Below are positions 1 through 9,500 of a stretch of 28,483 nucleotides of DNA, piece after piece. The translations under genes and the position numbers were made by a program. Each line of letters begins with the position of its first letter. Within the stretch, counting starts at the first letter, position 1. The stretch is from CAZCFB01 sp964511535 (lineage in GTDB: Bacteria > Myxococcota_A > Polyangia > GCA-2747355 > CAZCFB01): assembly GCA_964511535.1 (NCBI GenBank), contig CAZEFW010000127.1:1-28483 (forward strand). Reading direction: 5' to 3'. The notes beneath the pieces were generated by a model that was not told the DNA's origin, searched no databases, and saw only the letters and a list, made by a program, of their open reading frames with translations.

Positions 1-73
1 GGCTTGAGGCTTGAGGGGAGATGGTTGGGCCTCGCTGCGCTCGGCGGCTTGAGGGTTTACCCGGGCCGGGGGG
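1..73. repeat. Left-edge spacer with GGCTTGA heptamers
   Basis: This short non-coding stretch lies downstream of the BatA-like gene. It holds the heptamer GGCTTGA twice in tandem (1-14) and once more at 46-52. The unit resembles, but is not identical to, the GCCTGAA and TCTGAAG heptamers at 4085 and 23574. I see no gene and no convincing terminator hairpin here. Confidence 0.5.
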
Positions 74-2140
74 TCATGATCTTCGCAGGATGAGCGCTTC
101 CAGCAGGACGAGGGCCAGCAGCAGGGCTGCGAGGCCGTGCCACAGCTCCACCCGGCGCATGGCCTTGACCCTCGGGGCGCCATCCTCGGCCAGGGCGCCG
201 GCGGCGGCCCGCGGGCGGAGGTCAGACTCCTGCGGGTTTACGTTGGCCACGAAGCTCTGCCGGGGAAGCGACCGGATGACCCCGTCGGCGCCGGCGAAGC
301 TGACGCGGTGCAGCCCTGGCCGGGTGATGGTGAACGCCAGCGGCTCCGCCCCTTGCAGCGATTGATCCGCCCAGCGCCGCTCCTGCCCGCCCGGGTCGGC
401 CACCACCATCAGGGTGGCGCCTCGCGGGGGGGTGATCTTCGCGGTGGCGCCCACCTCCAGGGGCTTGAGCGGGTCGCCAGAGGTCCCCCGGCCCAGGTAG
501 CGCACCAGCTGCTGCACCAGCGGCGCGAAGCCGGGGCGGATGGCCAGGTCGTTCCAGTCGCGGTCAAGGCTGGAGGTGAACAGCACCACCCTGCCGTCGC
601 CCCGCGTCGCCTCCAGCAGGGCCGGAGAGCCGTCGTCGAACCAGGCCATGACCCTGCGCTCGAGCCGGGTGGCTGGCCTGAGCCGGAAGGTGCGACTGAA
701 GCGCGCGCTCTGCAGGCCGCCGCCAGAGGTCCGGGACCAGAGGGCCGCGATGATCGGGTGCGTCGTGTCCAGCCTGCCCAGGCGCAGGTCGGCGCTGGCC
801 GCGCCGGGCGAGGTGCTGGCCTTGCCCCTCAGCTCCTGGGGCAGCAAGCCCGCCAGGGCCTGGTTCAGCCGGGGCGCGTCCACCTGGTCGCCGAGGCCCA
901 CCAGGAGCCCGCCGCCCTTGCGCACGAAGGCGCCAAGCGCGGCAGCCGGGGCCGGCGCCAGCGCCCGCACGTTGGCCAGCACCACCACATCATGGCCGCT
1001 CAGGTCCTCCCGGGCGAAGTCCGCCGTGACCACCTGCCGCACGCGGATCGGCTGGCCGCTCTTACCCGCCGTGGCCAGGGCGGTCTCCAGGTAGAAGAGC
1101 TCGTCCAGGTGCCTCACCGGCGAGGGCGCGCCATTTACCAGCAGCACCCTCAGGGTGCTCTCCACCTCGAGCAGCAGATCTCGCCGGTCGTCCGGAGTGA
1201 GGGCGTCAGGGTCCAGGTGCACGGTGGCGTGCTGAACGCCGCCCCTGCCGAAGGCGTGCTCGAAGGTCTTGTCCTCGCAGGCCCAGGACCCGAGCTTGAG
1301 CTGCCCCCGGGCCACCTGGCTGCCAGCCATCAACAGGGTCACCTGGTGCGATCGAGCGCGAGGAGAGTGGTTGCAGATGCGCGCGCTGAGGCGCGTGGCG
1401 CGCACCCCCGGCGCCGACGAGGCGGTGGCCTTCAGCTGGACCACCGCGCTGTTGGCCGGCTCCTGGGCTGGCCGCACGGCGACGGGCCTGAGGGAGACGC
1501 CTTCGGGCAGGCGCGGCAGCTTCGACGGCAGCCCGTGGGCAGCCAGGTCCGAGATAAGGTAGATCGACCGCACCTTGCGGCTGGACCCCTGCAGGAGCCG
1601 CCCGGCGCGCACCACCGCGCGCGTGGCCGTGGCGTGCAGCGCCGTGAGCCCGACGCGGGCGATGGCCTCGCGCACCTGGCGCAGGTCCCGGGTCAGGTTC
1701 CCCACCGGCCCCGACGGATCGGTGACCCTGAGCAGCGCCAGATCGGAGCCGGCGCTGGAGCCGATCATCTCCACCAGCTCGTGCGCCTTGCGCCTGGCGG
1801 CGGCGAACCGCTCACCGCCGCCGTGGCCCATGCTGAGGGTGTCGTCCAGCAGCAGCACCGCGCTCTGGGCGTGCGCGCTCACCGCTGGCAGATCAGATGG
1901 GGTCTCGAAGAAGGGCCGGGAGAGCATCACGGCCAGCCCCCCCACCAGCACCATGCGCAGGGCGAGCACCAGCAGCTGCCGCAGCCTCAGCCGGCGAGCG
2001 AGCTTGCGGTTGGAGCGCAGCACGAAGTCGATGGCGGCGAAGGGCCGGCGCGGCGCCCGGCGGCGTCCGATCAGGTGGATCACCAGGGGCACCGAGGCGG
2101 CCAGGACGCCCACCAGCATCAGCGGCGACAGGAAGCTCAT
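74..2140 (-). CDS. BatA-like membrane protein with VWA domain
   Basis: This 688-residue protein has the aerotolerance-regulator (BatA) N-terminal architecture. Two membrane segments (about residues 5-25 and 54-75) flank an Arg-rich loop. A von Willebrand A domain follows, whose metal site (MIDAS) appears as D-D-T-L-S at residues 99-103, with Thr in the middle position. Further on, around residues 335-420, is a glutamine-amidotransferase-like stretch. The extreme C-terminus is a third hydrophobic segment followed by Arg residues. Its ATG overlaps the DUF58 stop as ATGA, so the two are probably translationally coupled. In known MoxR-DUF58-VWA operons such proteins are thought to form a membrane platform for chaperone-like work on envelope or metal-dependent complexes. 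The exact substrate here is unknown. Confidence 0.85.
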   Translation of the reverse strand: MSFLSPLMLVGVLAASVPLVIHLIGRRRAPRRPFAAIDFVLRSNRKLARRLRLRQLLVLALRMVLVGGLAVMLSRPFFETPSDLPAVSAHAQSAVLLLDDTLSMGHGGGERFAAARRKAHELVEMIGSSAGSDLALLRVTDPSGPVGNLTRDLRQVREAIARVGLTALHATATRAVVRAGRLLQGSSRKVRSIYLISDLAAHGLPSKLPRLPEGVSLRPVAVRPAQEPANSAVVQLKATASSAPGVRATRLSARICNHSPRARSHQVTLLMAGSQVARGQLKLGSWACEDKTFEHAFGRGGVQHATVHLDPDALTPDDRRDLLLEVESTLRVLLVNGAPSPVRHLDELFYLETALATAGKSGQPIRVRQVVTADFAREDLSGHDVVVLANVRALAPAPAAALGAFVRKGGGLLVGLGDQVDAPRLNQALAGLLPQELRGKASTSPGAASADLRLGRLDTTHPIIAALWSRTSGGGLQSARFSRTFRLRPATRLERRVMAWFDDGSPALLEATRGDGRVVLFTSSLDRDWNDLAIRPGFAPLVQQLVRYLGRGTSGDPLKPLEVGATAKITPPRGATLMVVADPGGQERRWADQSLQGAEPLAFTITRPGLHRVSFAGADGVIRSLPRQSFVANVNPQESDLRPRAAAGALAEDGAPRVKAMRRVELWHGLAALLLALVLLEALILRRS

Positions 2141-3021
2141 CGAACCGCTCCCCGCCTGGCCCCGAGGAACCCCAGCAGCACCCGATCCAGCGGCTCGTCG
2201 GTGGTGAGCTCACGGTACTCCACCTCCGCCTCCTGACACAGGCGGCGGGTCTCGCGCCTGAAGCGGCCCATCTCGCGGTGGTAGGCGCGCCGGATGCCCG
2301 CGGGGTCCACCAGCACCCTGCGCGCGTCCTCCATGGACTCGAACTGGCTCAGCCGTTGAAACGGGAACTCCAGCTCGTCGGGGTGGAACAGGTGGAACAG
2401 CACCACGTGGTGCCGGCGCGCGCGCAGGTGACGCAGCAGGTGCAGCCCCTCGTCGCTCACGTCGAACATGTCCGACACCAGCACCACGAGGCTCCGGCGC
2501 GAGACGGTCTCCGACAGGCGCGTGATCGCCCCGGGGAGGTCGGTCCCGCCCGCGGGCTTCAGCGCCTCGATGGCCCGCACCAGCTCCATGGCATGGCTCG
2601 TGCGCGAGCGCGGCGGGACGTAAGCCCGGACCTCGTCGGCGAAGGCCAGCAGCGACGGCTGGTCCCCCTGGCGCAGCAGGACATATGCCAGCGAGGCCAC
2701 CAGCGCGCTGGCGTACCCCAGCTTTGACATCGGCTCGCCGTAGCCCATGGAGCCGGAGGCGTCGAGCAGCAGGTACGCCTTGAGATCGGTCTCGTCCTCG
2801 TAGCGCTTGATGTAGTGCCGATCGAACTTGGCCATCGCCTTCCAGTCCAGGTGCCGCAGATCGTCGCCGGGGGCGTACTCCTTGTGCTCGGCGAACTCCA
2901 CGCTGCCACCGTGGTGAGGCGACCGGTGCAGGCCGGCGAGGGTGCCCTCGACCACGGTGTTGACCCGCAGCTGTAGCCCGGAGAGCCTGGCGAGGTGTTC
3001 GGCGTTGAGCAGGGGCGGCAT
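2137..3021 (-). CDS. DUF58 / VWA-like protein
   Basis: This 294-residue soluble protein shows the DUF58 signature at residues 42-60 (E-F-x-x-x-x-x-Y-x-x-G-D-D-x-R-x-x-D-W). A VWA-type metal-ion motif DASGSM follows at residues 87-92. There is no signal peptide or membrane helix, so it is cytoplasmic. It lies 24 bp downstream of the MoxR ATPase and overlaps the BatA-like gene by 4 bp. DUF58 proteins are standard partners of MoxR AAA+ ATPases. The start was chosen because it gives the usual DUF58 N-terminus; no strong Shine-Dalgarno precedes it, consistent with coupling to moxR. Confidence 0.88.
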   Translation of the reverse strand: MPPLLNAEHLARLSGLQLRVNTVVEGTLAGLHRSPHHGGSVEFAEHKEYAPGDDLRHLDWKAMAKFDRHYIKRYEDETDLKAYLLLDASGSMGYGEPMSKLGYASALVASLAYVLLRQGDQPSLLAFADEVRAYVPPRSRTSHAMELVRAIEALKPAGGTDLPGAITRLSETVSRRSLVVLVSDMFDVSDEGLHLLRHLRARRHHVVLFHLFHPDELEFPFQRLSQFESMEDARRVLVDPAGIRRAYHREMGRFRRETRRLCQEAEVEYRELTTDEPLDRVLLGFLGARRGAVR

Positions 3022-3045
3022 GGCGGCCGGGCTCCGACCCGGGCG

Positions 3046-4059
<1,014 letters not shown>

Positions 4060-4084
4060 GGGTAGCTCCAGTCTACTGCTTGTA

Positions 4085-4112
4085 GCCTGAAGCCTGAAGC
4101 CTGAAGGCTGAA
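4085..4112. repeat. Intergenic GCCTGAA heptamer array (4 units)
   Basis: Three perfect copies of GCCTGAA (4085-4105) are followed by one variant, GGCTGAA (4106-4112). The array fills much of the spacer between the methyltransferase stop and the moxR start. A near-identical four-unit array lies at 23574-23601. Confidence 0.8.
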
Positions 4113-4116
4113 GTCT

Positions 4117-4971
4117 TTATTTGGCCTTGGCCTGCCCCTTCTTCTTGCGCCTCGACTTCTTGGGGGGAGCGATCTCGCCGTCGAGGTCGCCCAGGCGCTG
4201 GACCGTGCGCTGCAGGTACTCGTCGTCCAGCTCGACGCCGATGTAGCGGCGGTCCAGGCGGGCACCGGCCACGCCCGTGGTGCCGCTGCCGGAGAACGGG
4301 TCGAGCACCAGATCGCCCGGGTTGCTGGCGGCGCGGATGATGCGGTCGAGCAGCGCGATGGGCTTCTGGGTCGGGTGCTTGCCGAACCTCTTCTCGGCCT
4401 TGCGCGGGGGCATGATGTGCCAGACGTTCTGCATCTGCTTGCCGCCGTTCTCTTCCTTCATCTCCGGGTAGTTGAAGATGTGCTTGCTCTTGCCGTCCCG
4501 CGCCGCCCAGATGATGGTCTCGGTGGCATGAGTGAAGTACCGGCAGCTCAGGTTCGGCGGCGGCGTCACCTTGTGCCACGCGATGTCGTTGAGCAGCTTG
4601 AAGTTGAGCTGCTGCATGGCGAACCCGACGCTGAAGATGACATGGCGGGTGCCGCTGACGAAGATGCTCCCGTTGGGCTTGAGCACGCGCTTGCAGGCTG
4701 ACAGCCAGCTCAGGTTGAACGCGTGGTTCTCCTCCGCACCGCGGGATACGTCCCACTGGCCCTTGTGCACGCTGACCATCTTGCCCGAGTTGCAGGTGAC
4801 GCCGCCGTTGGAGAGGAAGTAGGGCGGATCAGCGAAGATGAGATCGACGCTCTCCGGCTCGAGCTGATCGAGCACCTCCCGGCAGTCGCCCTGGAACAGA
4901 GAGAACTGGCCATCGTTGCTGGTGTAGTACAAGTAGTCAGGAGTATTCTGAGCTGCGCTGTTTGTGTACAT
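4117..4971 (-). CDS. Orphan beta-class DNA methyltransferase
   Basis: This 284-residue enzyme should transfer a methyl group from SAM to adenine N6 (or cytosine N4) in DNA. The catalytic motif IV DPPY is at residues 48-51 and the SAM-binding motif FSGSGTTG at about 226-233. DPPY before FxGxG with the recognition region between them is the beta-class order. The stretch after DPPY (F-L-S-N-G-G, then S-V-H-K-G-Q-W-D) resembles the DpnA / M2.DpnII group, which methylates GATC; I infer that target only from similarity. The C-terminus is a Lys/Arg-rich tail. No restriction endonuclease gene is adjacent, so it may be a solitary, regulatory or defensive methylase. Its AT-rich promoter region contrasts with its neighbours and may mark horizontal transfer. 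Confidence 0.9.
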   Translation of the reverse strand: MYTNSAAQNTPDYLYYTSNDGQFSLFQGDCREVLDQLEPESVDLIFADPPYFLSNGGVTCNSGKMVSVHKGQWDVSRGAEENHAFNLSWLSACKRVLKPNGSIFVSGTRHVIFSVGFAMQQLNFKLLNDIAWHKVTPPPNLSCRYFTHATETIIWAARDGKSKHIFNYPEMKEENGGKQMQNVWHIMPPRKAEKRFGKHPTQKPIALLDRIIRAASNPGDLVLDPFSGSGTTGVAGARLDRRYIGVELDDEYLQRTVQRLGDLDGEIAPPKKSRRKKKGQAKAK

Positions 4972-4975
4972 AAGA

Positions 4976-5015
4976 GCACTTTAGGATACATTGTCCTACA
5001 TGACAAATAAAGTGC
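4976..5015. promoter_or_regulatory. Nested inverted repeats over the methyltransferase promoter
   Basis: An outer perfect 8-bp inverted repeat has arms GCACTTTA (4976-4983) and TAAAGTGC (5008-5015). An inner repeat has arms TAGGA (4982-4986) and TCCTA (4994-4998) with a 7-base spacer. The inner repeat lies almost wholly between the -35 and -10, and the outer arms cover the -10 and the bases just upstream of the -35. A palindrome AAACATGTTT is at 5044-5053. These are good operator candidates; the binding protein is unknown. Confidence 0.5.
4978..5006 (-). promoter_or_regulatory. Sigma70-like leaderless promoter of the methyltransferase
   Basis: On the minus strand, -35 TTGTCA (5006-5001) is followed by 17 bases and then -10 TAAAGT (4983-4978). 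The ATG begins six bases after the -10. Transcription would therefore start at or within a base or two of the ATG. No Shine-Dalgarno is present. The spacing is ideal for a housekeeping sigma factor; the start point is inferred. Confidence 0.6.
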
Positions 5016-5079
5016 ACCAACAAACTTGCAAAGCACCGTAAACAAACATGTTTCATGGGTCCAATCCGGGCCCGAGGAT

Positions 5080-6561
5080 TCAACTTAAACGGGCGAGGAC
5101 TTTCCGATGGACTCCGTCGAGGACCTGCTCCTCGGCGGATTCTGGGTCCACTTCTGGTGGCGCCTGAATCCTCTGCCGCAGGGCGTCGACCCGCGCGGCA
5201 GCCTCCTGGACGCGGACTCTAACTTCTTCATTGTTTTCTGCTTGTTGGACCACGAAGTCCAACGCTTGAAGCTGCCGCTCCGCCCCCTCGCACATGAGCA
5301 GGAGGTCCACCCCCGACAGCAGCGCACGAAGCGCAGCCTCCCCTGGCGATCGTGTCCCTGAGATGGCCGCCATCTCCAGATCGTCGGACACCAACACCCC
5401 CGCGAAGCCGAGCTCTCCGCGCAGCAGATCGGTGTTGATGGCCTTGCTGAGCGAGCCCTGGCGCCGGTCGTCCAGGGCCTCGAACACCACATGCGCGGTC
5501 ATCAGCATGGGCATCCCTGCCTGAATGAACGCCTCGAACGGCACCCAGTCGAGCTGCGCCAGTTCGGCCCTGGCCCGGCGCTCCACCGGCAGCGCCACGT
5601 GACTGTCAGCCACCGGCCCGCCATGTCCGGGGAAGTGCTTGCCGCAGGGCAAGACGCCGCCCTGCATCAGCCCCCGCGCGAAGGCCAGCCCGTGGCGCGC
5701 CACCAGCGCCGGGTCGGCGCCGAAGCTGCGGTCCCCGATGACCGTGTTGTCCTGGCTCTGCACCACATCCAGCACCGGGGCGAAGTCCAGGTTGAACCCG
5801 AGCAGGGCCAGATCCCTGCCCATGGCCCGCCCCACCTCCTGGGTCAGCCCCGGGTCGTCCACCTGGCCCAGCCGCGCCATGGGCGGCCACACCGTCATGG
5901 GCGCGCGCAGGCGCTGGACCCGGCCCCCTTCCTGGTCCACCGCCAGGAAGATGGCGCGCCCCTCCGGCGCCGCCTGCCGCAGCGTCGCGTTGAGCCGCGC
6001 CACCTGGGCCGGCGAAAGGATGTTGCGCGCGAACAGGATTACGCCCCCTGCCCTGCCCGCGGTGATGCGCTCGAGCAGGTCCGGGTCCGCCTCCGGGCCG
6101 GCCATGCCCACCACCATCACCGACCCCACCTGAGCCGGCAGGTCGACCTGGCCTGGAGCAGGCCCCGCCGGCAGGGCCCCGGCCACCGGCCGCCCCGTGC
6201 GCTCCCAGGTGCTGGCAAGGGCGTCGAACGCCTCCCGGCTCAGCCCCTCTCGCAGGCGGTAGTGCTCGAAGAAATCCGCGGCGCGCACCATGTACAGCTG
6301 CTCCCCACGGAAGAAGGAGATGAACACCGGCTCGCAGGCCGCCACGCCCATGCGCTTCTCGCGCAGGTACAGCGCCAGCCGCGGAGCGACCACCTCACGC
6401 AGGTGCTGCCAGCCGCGCCCGTCGAGCATCACCTCATAGTTAATGGCCACCCCCTGCGCTTCCCGGGTGCGGTCCCGCTCCTCGGTGATGAGCCGGTTCG
6501 CCTCCAGGCCCGGCCCCCGGGCGAAGGCCAGGGCCAGCAGGTCATCCAGGGTCAGGGGCAT
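5080..6561 (-). CDS. nagZ: GH3 beta-N-acetylhexosaminidase (NagZ-like) with N-terminal extension
   Basis: This 493-residue protein carries a glycoside hydrolase family 3 domain from about residue 145. Its motifs are VDQEGGRVQRL, KHFPGHG at 308-314 with D319-S-H321 (the NagZ acid/base His-Asp dyad region), and SDDLEM from residue 392, which holds the nucleophile Asp. NagZ enzymes remove N-acetylglucosamine from muropeptides during wall recycling. The first 145 residues are not typical of NagZ and show no signal peptide, suggesting an added domain. The ATG at 6561 lies 8 bp after the stop of the upstream gene. The open frame runs further upstream, but that part is out of frame with the strong Cys-rich gene and reads as nonsense. 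Confidence 0.85.
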   Translation of the reverse strand: MPLTLDDLLALAFARGPGLEANRLITEERDRTREAQGVAINYEVMLDGRGWQHLREVVAPRLALYLREKRMGVAACEPVFISFFRGEQLYMVRAADFFEHYRLREGLSREAFDALASTWERTGRPVAGALPAGPAPGQVDLPAQVGSVMVVGMAGPEADPDLLERITAGRAGGVILFARNILSPAQVARLNATLRQAAPEGRAIFLAVDQEGGRVQRLRAPMTVWPPMARLGQVDDPGLTQEVGRAMGRDLALLGFNLDFAPVLDVVQSQDNTVIGDRSFGADPALVARHGLAFARGLMQGGVLPCGKHFPGHGGPVADSHVALPVERRARAELAQLDWVPFEAFIQAGMPMLMTAHVVFEALDDRRQGSLSKAINTDLLRGELGFAGVLVSDDLEMAAISGTRSPGEAALRALLSGVDLLLMCEGAERQLQALDFVVQQAENNEEVRVRVQEAAARVDALRQRIQAPPEVDPESAEEQVLDGVHRKVLARLS

Positions 6562-6569
6562 GCTGGGCG

Positions 6570-9500
6570 CTACTCGCAGACCTTGGTAGTGGAGTTGCAG
6601 GTCTTGCCGCTGGCGGTGCAGTCCACACAGGTCCCCGACGAACCGCAGTTCTTGTTGGCCGTGCCGGTGTGGCAGACGTCGATGACGCCGCTCTTGTTGA
6701 GGCAGCCGCTGCATGTACACACCCCGGCGGTGCAGGTGCCCGCGCCGAGCTGGGAGCAGTTGACGCAGTTGCCTCCGCCGGTGCCGCACATGTAGCCCGT
6801 GCCGGACACGCACTTGCTGCCGTTGTAGCAGGTGGTGCAGCACTTGCCCGTGTAGCACTGGCCCTTGAGCGAGTTGGCGGTGCAAGCGGTGAGGTTCGGC
6901 TTGTTGGATGTACCGCAGGCACCGCCCGCGCTGCAGGAGGCGGTCTTGCAGTCGTTGGGGGCGGTGCACTTCTGGCAAGCGTTGCCGCTCACGCCGCAGC
7001 TGGCGGTGGTGTTGCCGGTGTTGCACGCCTGTGAGCCGGTGTCCCAGCAGCCGGTGCAGCAGACCGGGTTCGGCTTGGCGTCGTAGCACTGGCCGCTCTT
7101 GCTGCTGGCGGTGCAGGCGGCCTGGGCGCCCTTGAACGCCACCCCGCATACCCCGGCGCCGCTGCAGGTGGCCACCTGGCAGACGTTGGTCGGGTTGTTG
7201 CAGACCTTGCAGTCGCCCCCGCCCTTGGCGCAGGCATAGACCGACGTGCCCGGCCGGCACACGCCGCCCGACTTGTCGTAGCAGCCGGTGCAGCAGGTGC
7301 CGCCGTAGCACTTGCCGAGGCCGGAGAAGCAGGAGGTGAGCGTCGGCTTCGGCTTCTTGTAGCACTTGTCCAGGGTCTCGCTGCAGGTGCCTGTGTTGCA
7401 GTCGTCGTTCAGCCCCGAACAGTCCCGCGCTGTGCCGCCGCACACGCCGTTGGTGCACTTGTCTCCGGAGGTGCAGAACTGCTTGTCGTCGCAGGTCGTG
7501 GTGTTGCTCTTGTTCTTCAACCCACACTTGCCGGCTGTGCAGATGTCAGCCTTGCACTGGGTGCCGCTCTTGCACTGGCTGCAGTTGACGCCCCCAAGCC
7601 CGCAGAACGAGACGGCGGCCCCCGGCTTGCACACGCCGCCGCCCACGCAGCCAGTGCAGCACTGGCCGTTCCAGCAGCGGCCTGCGTTGCTGTTGCACTT
7701 GACCAGCGGCGAGTTGGCCAGGTTCGGGTTGTGGCAGGTGCCCTTGCTGGTGCAGCTGTCCTTGGTGCAGTCGTTCTTGTCGTCGCAGGTCTTGCACTGC
7801 TGGCCGCCCCAGCCGCACTTGGTCGCGGACTGGGTGCCGCCGGGCAGGAAGAAGCGGCACGTGGTGGTGCCGTCGCAGCAGCCGCCGGCGCACTTGCTGT
7901 CCTTGCCGGAGATGCACACGCACTTGCCGCCCACGCAGTTCAGCCCGTTCTTGCACGGGTTGCCGGTGGTGCCGCAGACGCACTTGCCGTTGGCGCACTT
8001 GTCGGCCACGCGCTTGTCGCACACGAAGCCGCAGGTGCCGCAGTTGAGCGGGTCGTTCAGGGTGTTGCGGCACGCCTTCTGGGGCGAGCAGCAGGCCCAG
8101 CCGTTGCCCTTGGCCGGGCACTCGTCCTTGCCGTCGTCGCTCTTGCCGTTCTTGCAGTTGTCGTCCCAGTCGTTGCACAGCTCGTTGGCGTTGGGGAAGG
8201 TGCTCGCCTTGCGCGGGCTCTTCTCGTCGCAGTCGGCGCAGCCGCTCAGCCCGGGGTACAGGGAGGTGCGCCCCACCGCGCTGCACGGCCCCTTGCACGC
8301 CAGGAACTTGTCCCCGTCCACGTCCTTCTCGTCGAGCTCCTTGCTGCCCACGTCAACCCCAACCACGTCCTGGATGGCGTACGCCCCGTCACAGTCCTCG
8401 TCCCGCCCGTTGCACACCTCGGGGATCGGGAACAGCGTGTCGCCCGAGCAGACCCAGTTCGGGTTGAACTCCACCTTGTGCTTCTTCATCACCGCCACGA
8501 CGATGCTGTCGTACGGGACCTTCTTGGTCAGGTCGCAGCCCACCACCTTGCCCTGCTTGCAGGTGCCCCTGCTCTTGACCGGGCCGGTGATGGAGCACGG
8601 CTTGCCCTTGTCCTTGAAGTTGAAGCCGGTGGGATCGTCCAGTTTCTCGTTGCAGTCATGGTCCTTGGTGTCGCACTCCTCGGGCTGGGGCTGCTTGGCG
8701 CCCCAGCAGCGCTGGGTCGGGCTCTTGGCCAGGTTCTCGCCAGAGCACTTGACCCGGTCCTTTTCGTCGCGGGTGCCGGTGGGGGGCAAGGACGAGCAGG
8801 CGCAGATGCCGCTCACGATGTTGCCGCCGGTGCTGCAGTTCTTGCTGCCCGGGGTGCAGTCGGGCGCGCACTCGCCGTCGTTGTCGTCGTTGCAGGTGGG
8901 CTTGAACGTCGGGATCAGCTTGCCCAGGTGGTCCGGGTTCCCCTCGTCGATGAGCTTGTCGCAGTCGTTGTCCTTGCCGTCGCACTTCTCCAGGGCCCAG
9001 GGGTAGATGTTGGCGTCGGCGTCGTTGCAGTCGTCCTTGTCGCTGTAGCCGTCCTTGTCCGCGTCGGTGATGCCGGCGCAGGGGCGGTCGGACTGACAGT
9101 TCTGGGCCACGCCATCGCCGCACTTGTCCGGGGCGCCGGGGAAGATCTTGTGGTTCGTATCGTCGCAGTCGGTCTTGGTCAGCGGCGGGTTGCACTTCTT
9201 GGCCTGGAACCCATCGCCGTCGGCATCGCACGCCTTGGACGGGCAGCCGTCCTGGCTGGCCGGCAGCTTGTCCCCGTCGTGGTCCGCGTCCCGCTCGTAG
9301 TCGGGGTACTTGGGATCGGGGGAGTCGAAGTTCTTGGTCTTGCGCGTGAAGGAGCACCACTCCCGCAGGGCCCCCAGGATGGTGCCGCCCTCGGTGCCGG
9401 TGGGATCCGAGGCGGTGGTGCCGGGGTTCTTGCCCGCGTCGAAGTCGTCCAGGTCGGTCTTGGGCATCTTCTCGCACTTCTTGTCCGTGGTCCCGGGCAA

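Noticed and set aside
137..2236. 699-codon plus-strand open frame opposite the BatA-like gene
   Set aside because: Composition is Arg/Gln/His/Gly junk typical of high-GC antisense frames; the minus strand has clear domain motifs and operon overlaps.
4085..4112. CRISPR-like array
   Set aside because: Units are 7 bp with no spacers and there are no cas genes, so it is a simple short-period repeat.
6562..7527. N-terminal extension of the NagZ-like frame
   Set aside because: It reads an out-of-frame shadow of the Cys-rich gene; the true start is at 6561 after that gene's stop.
7366..9006. 546-codon plus-strand open frame opposite the MopE-like gene
   Set aside because: Low-complexity Ser/Leu/Pro/His content with no domain, start signal or export signal; antisense shadow.
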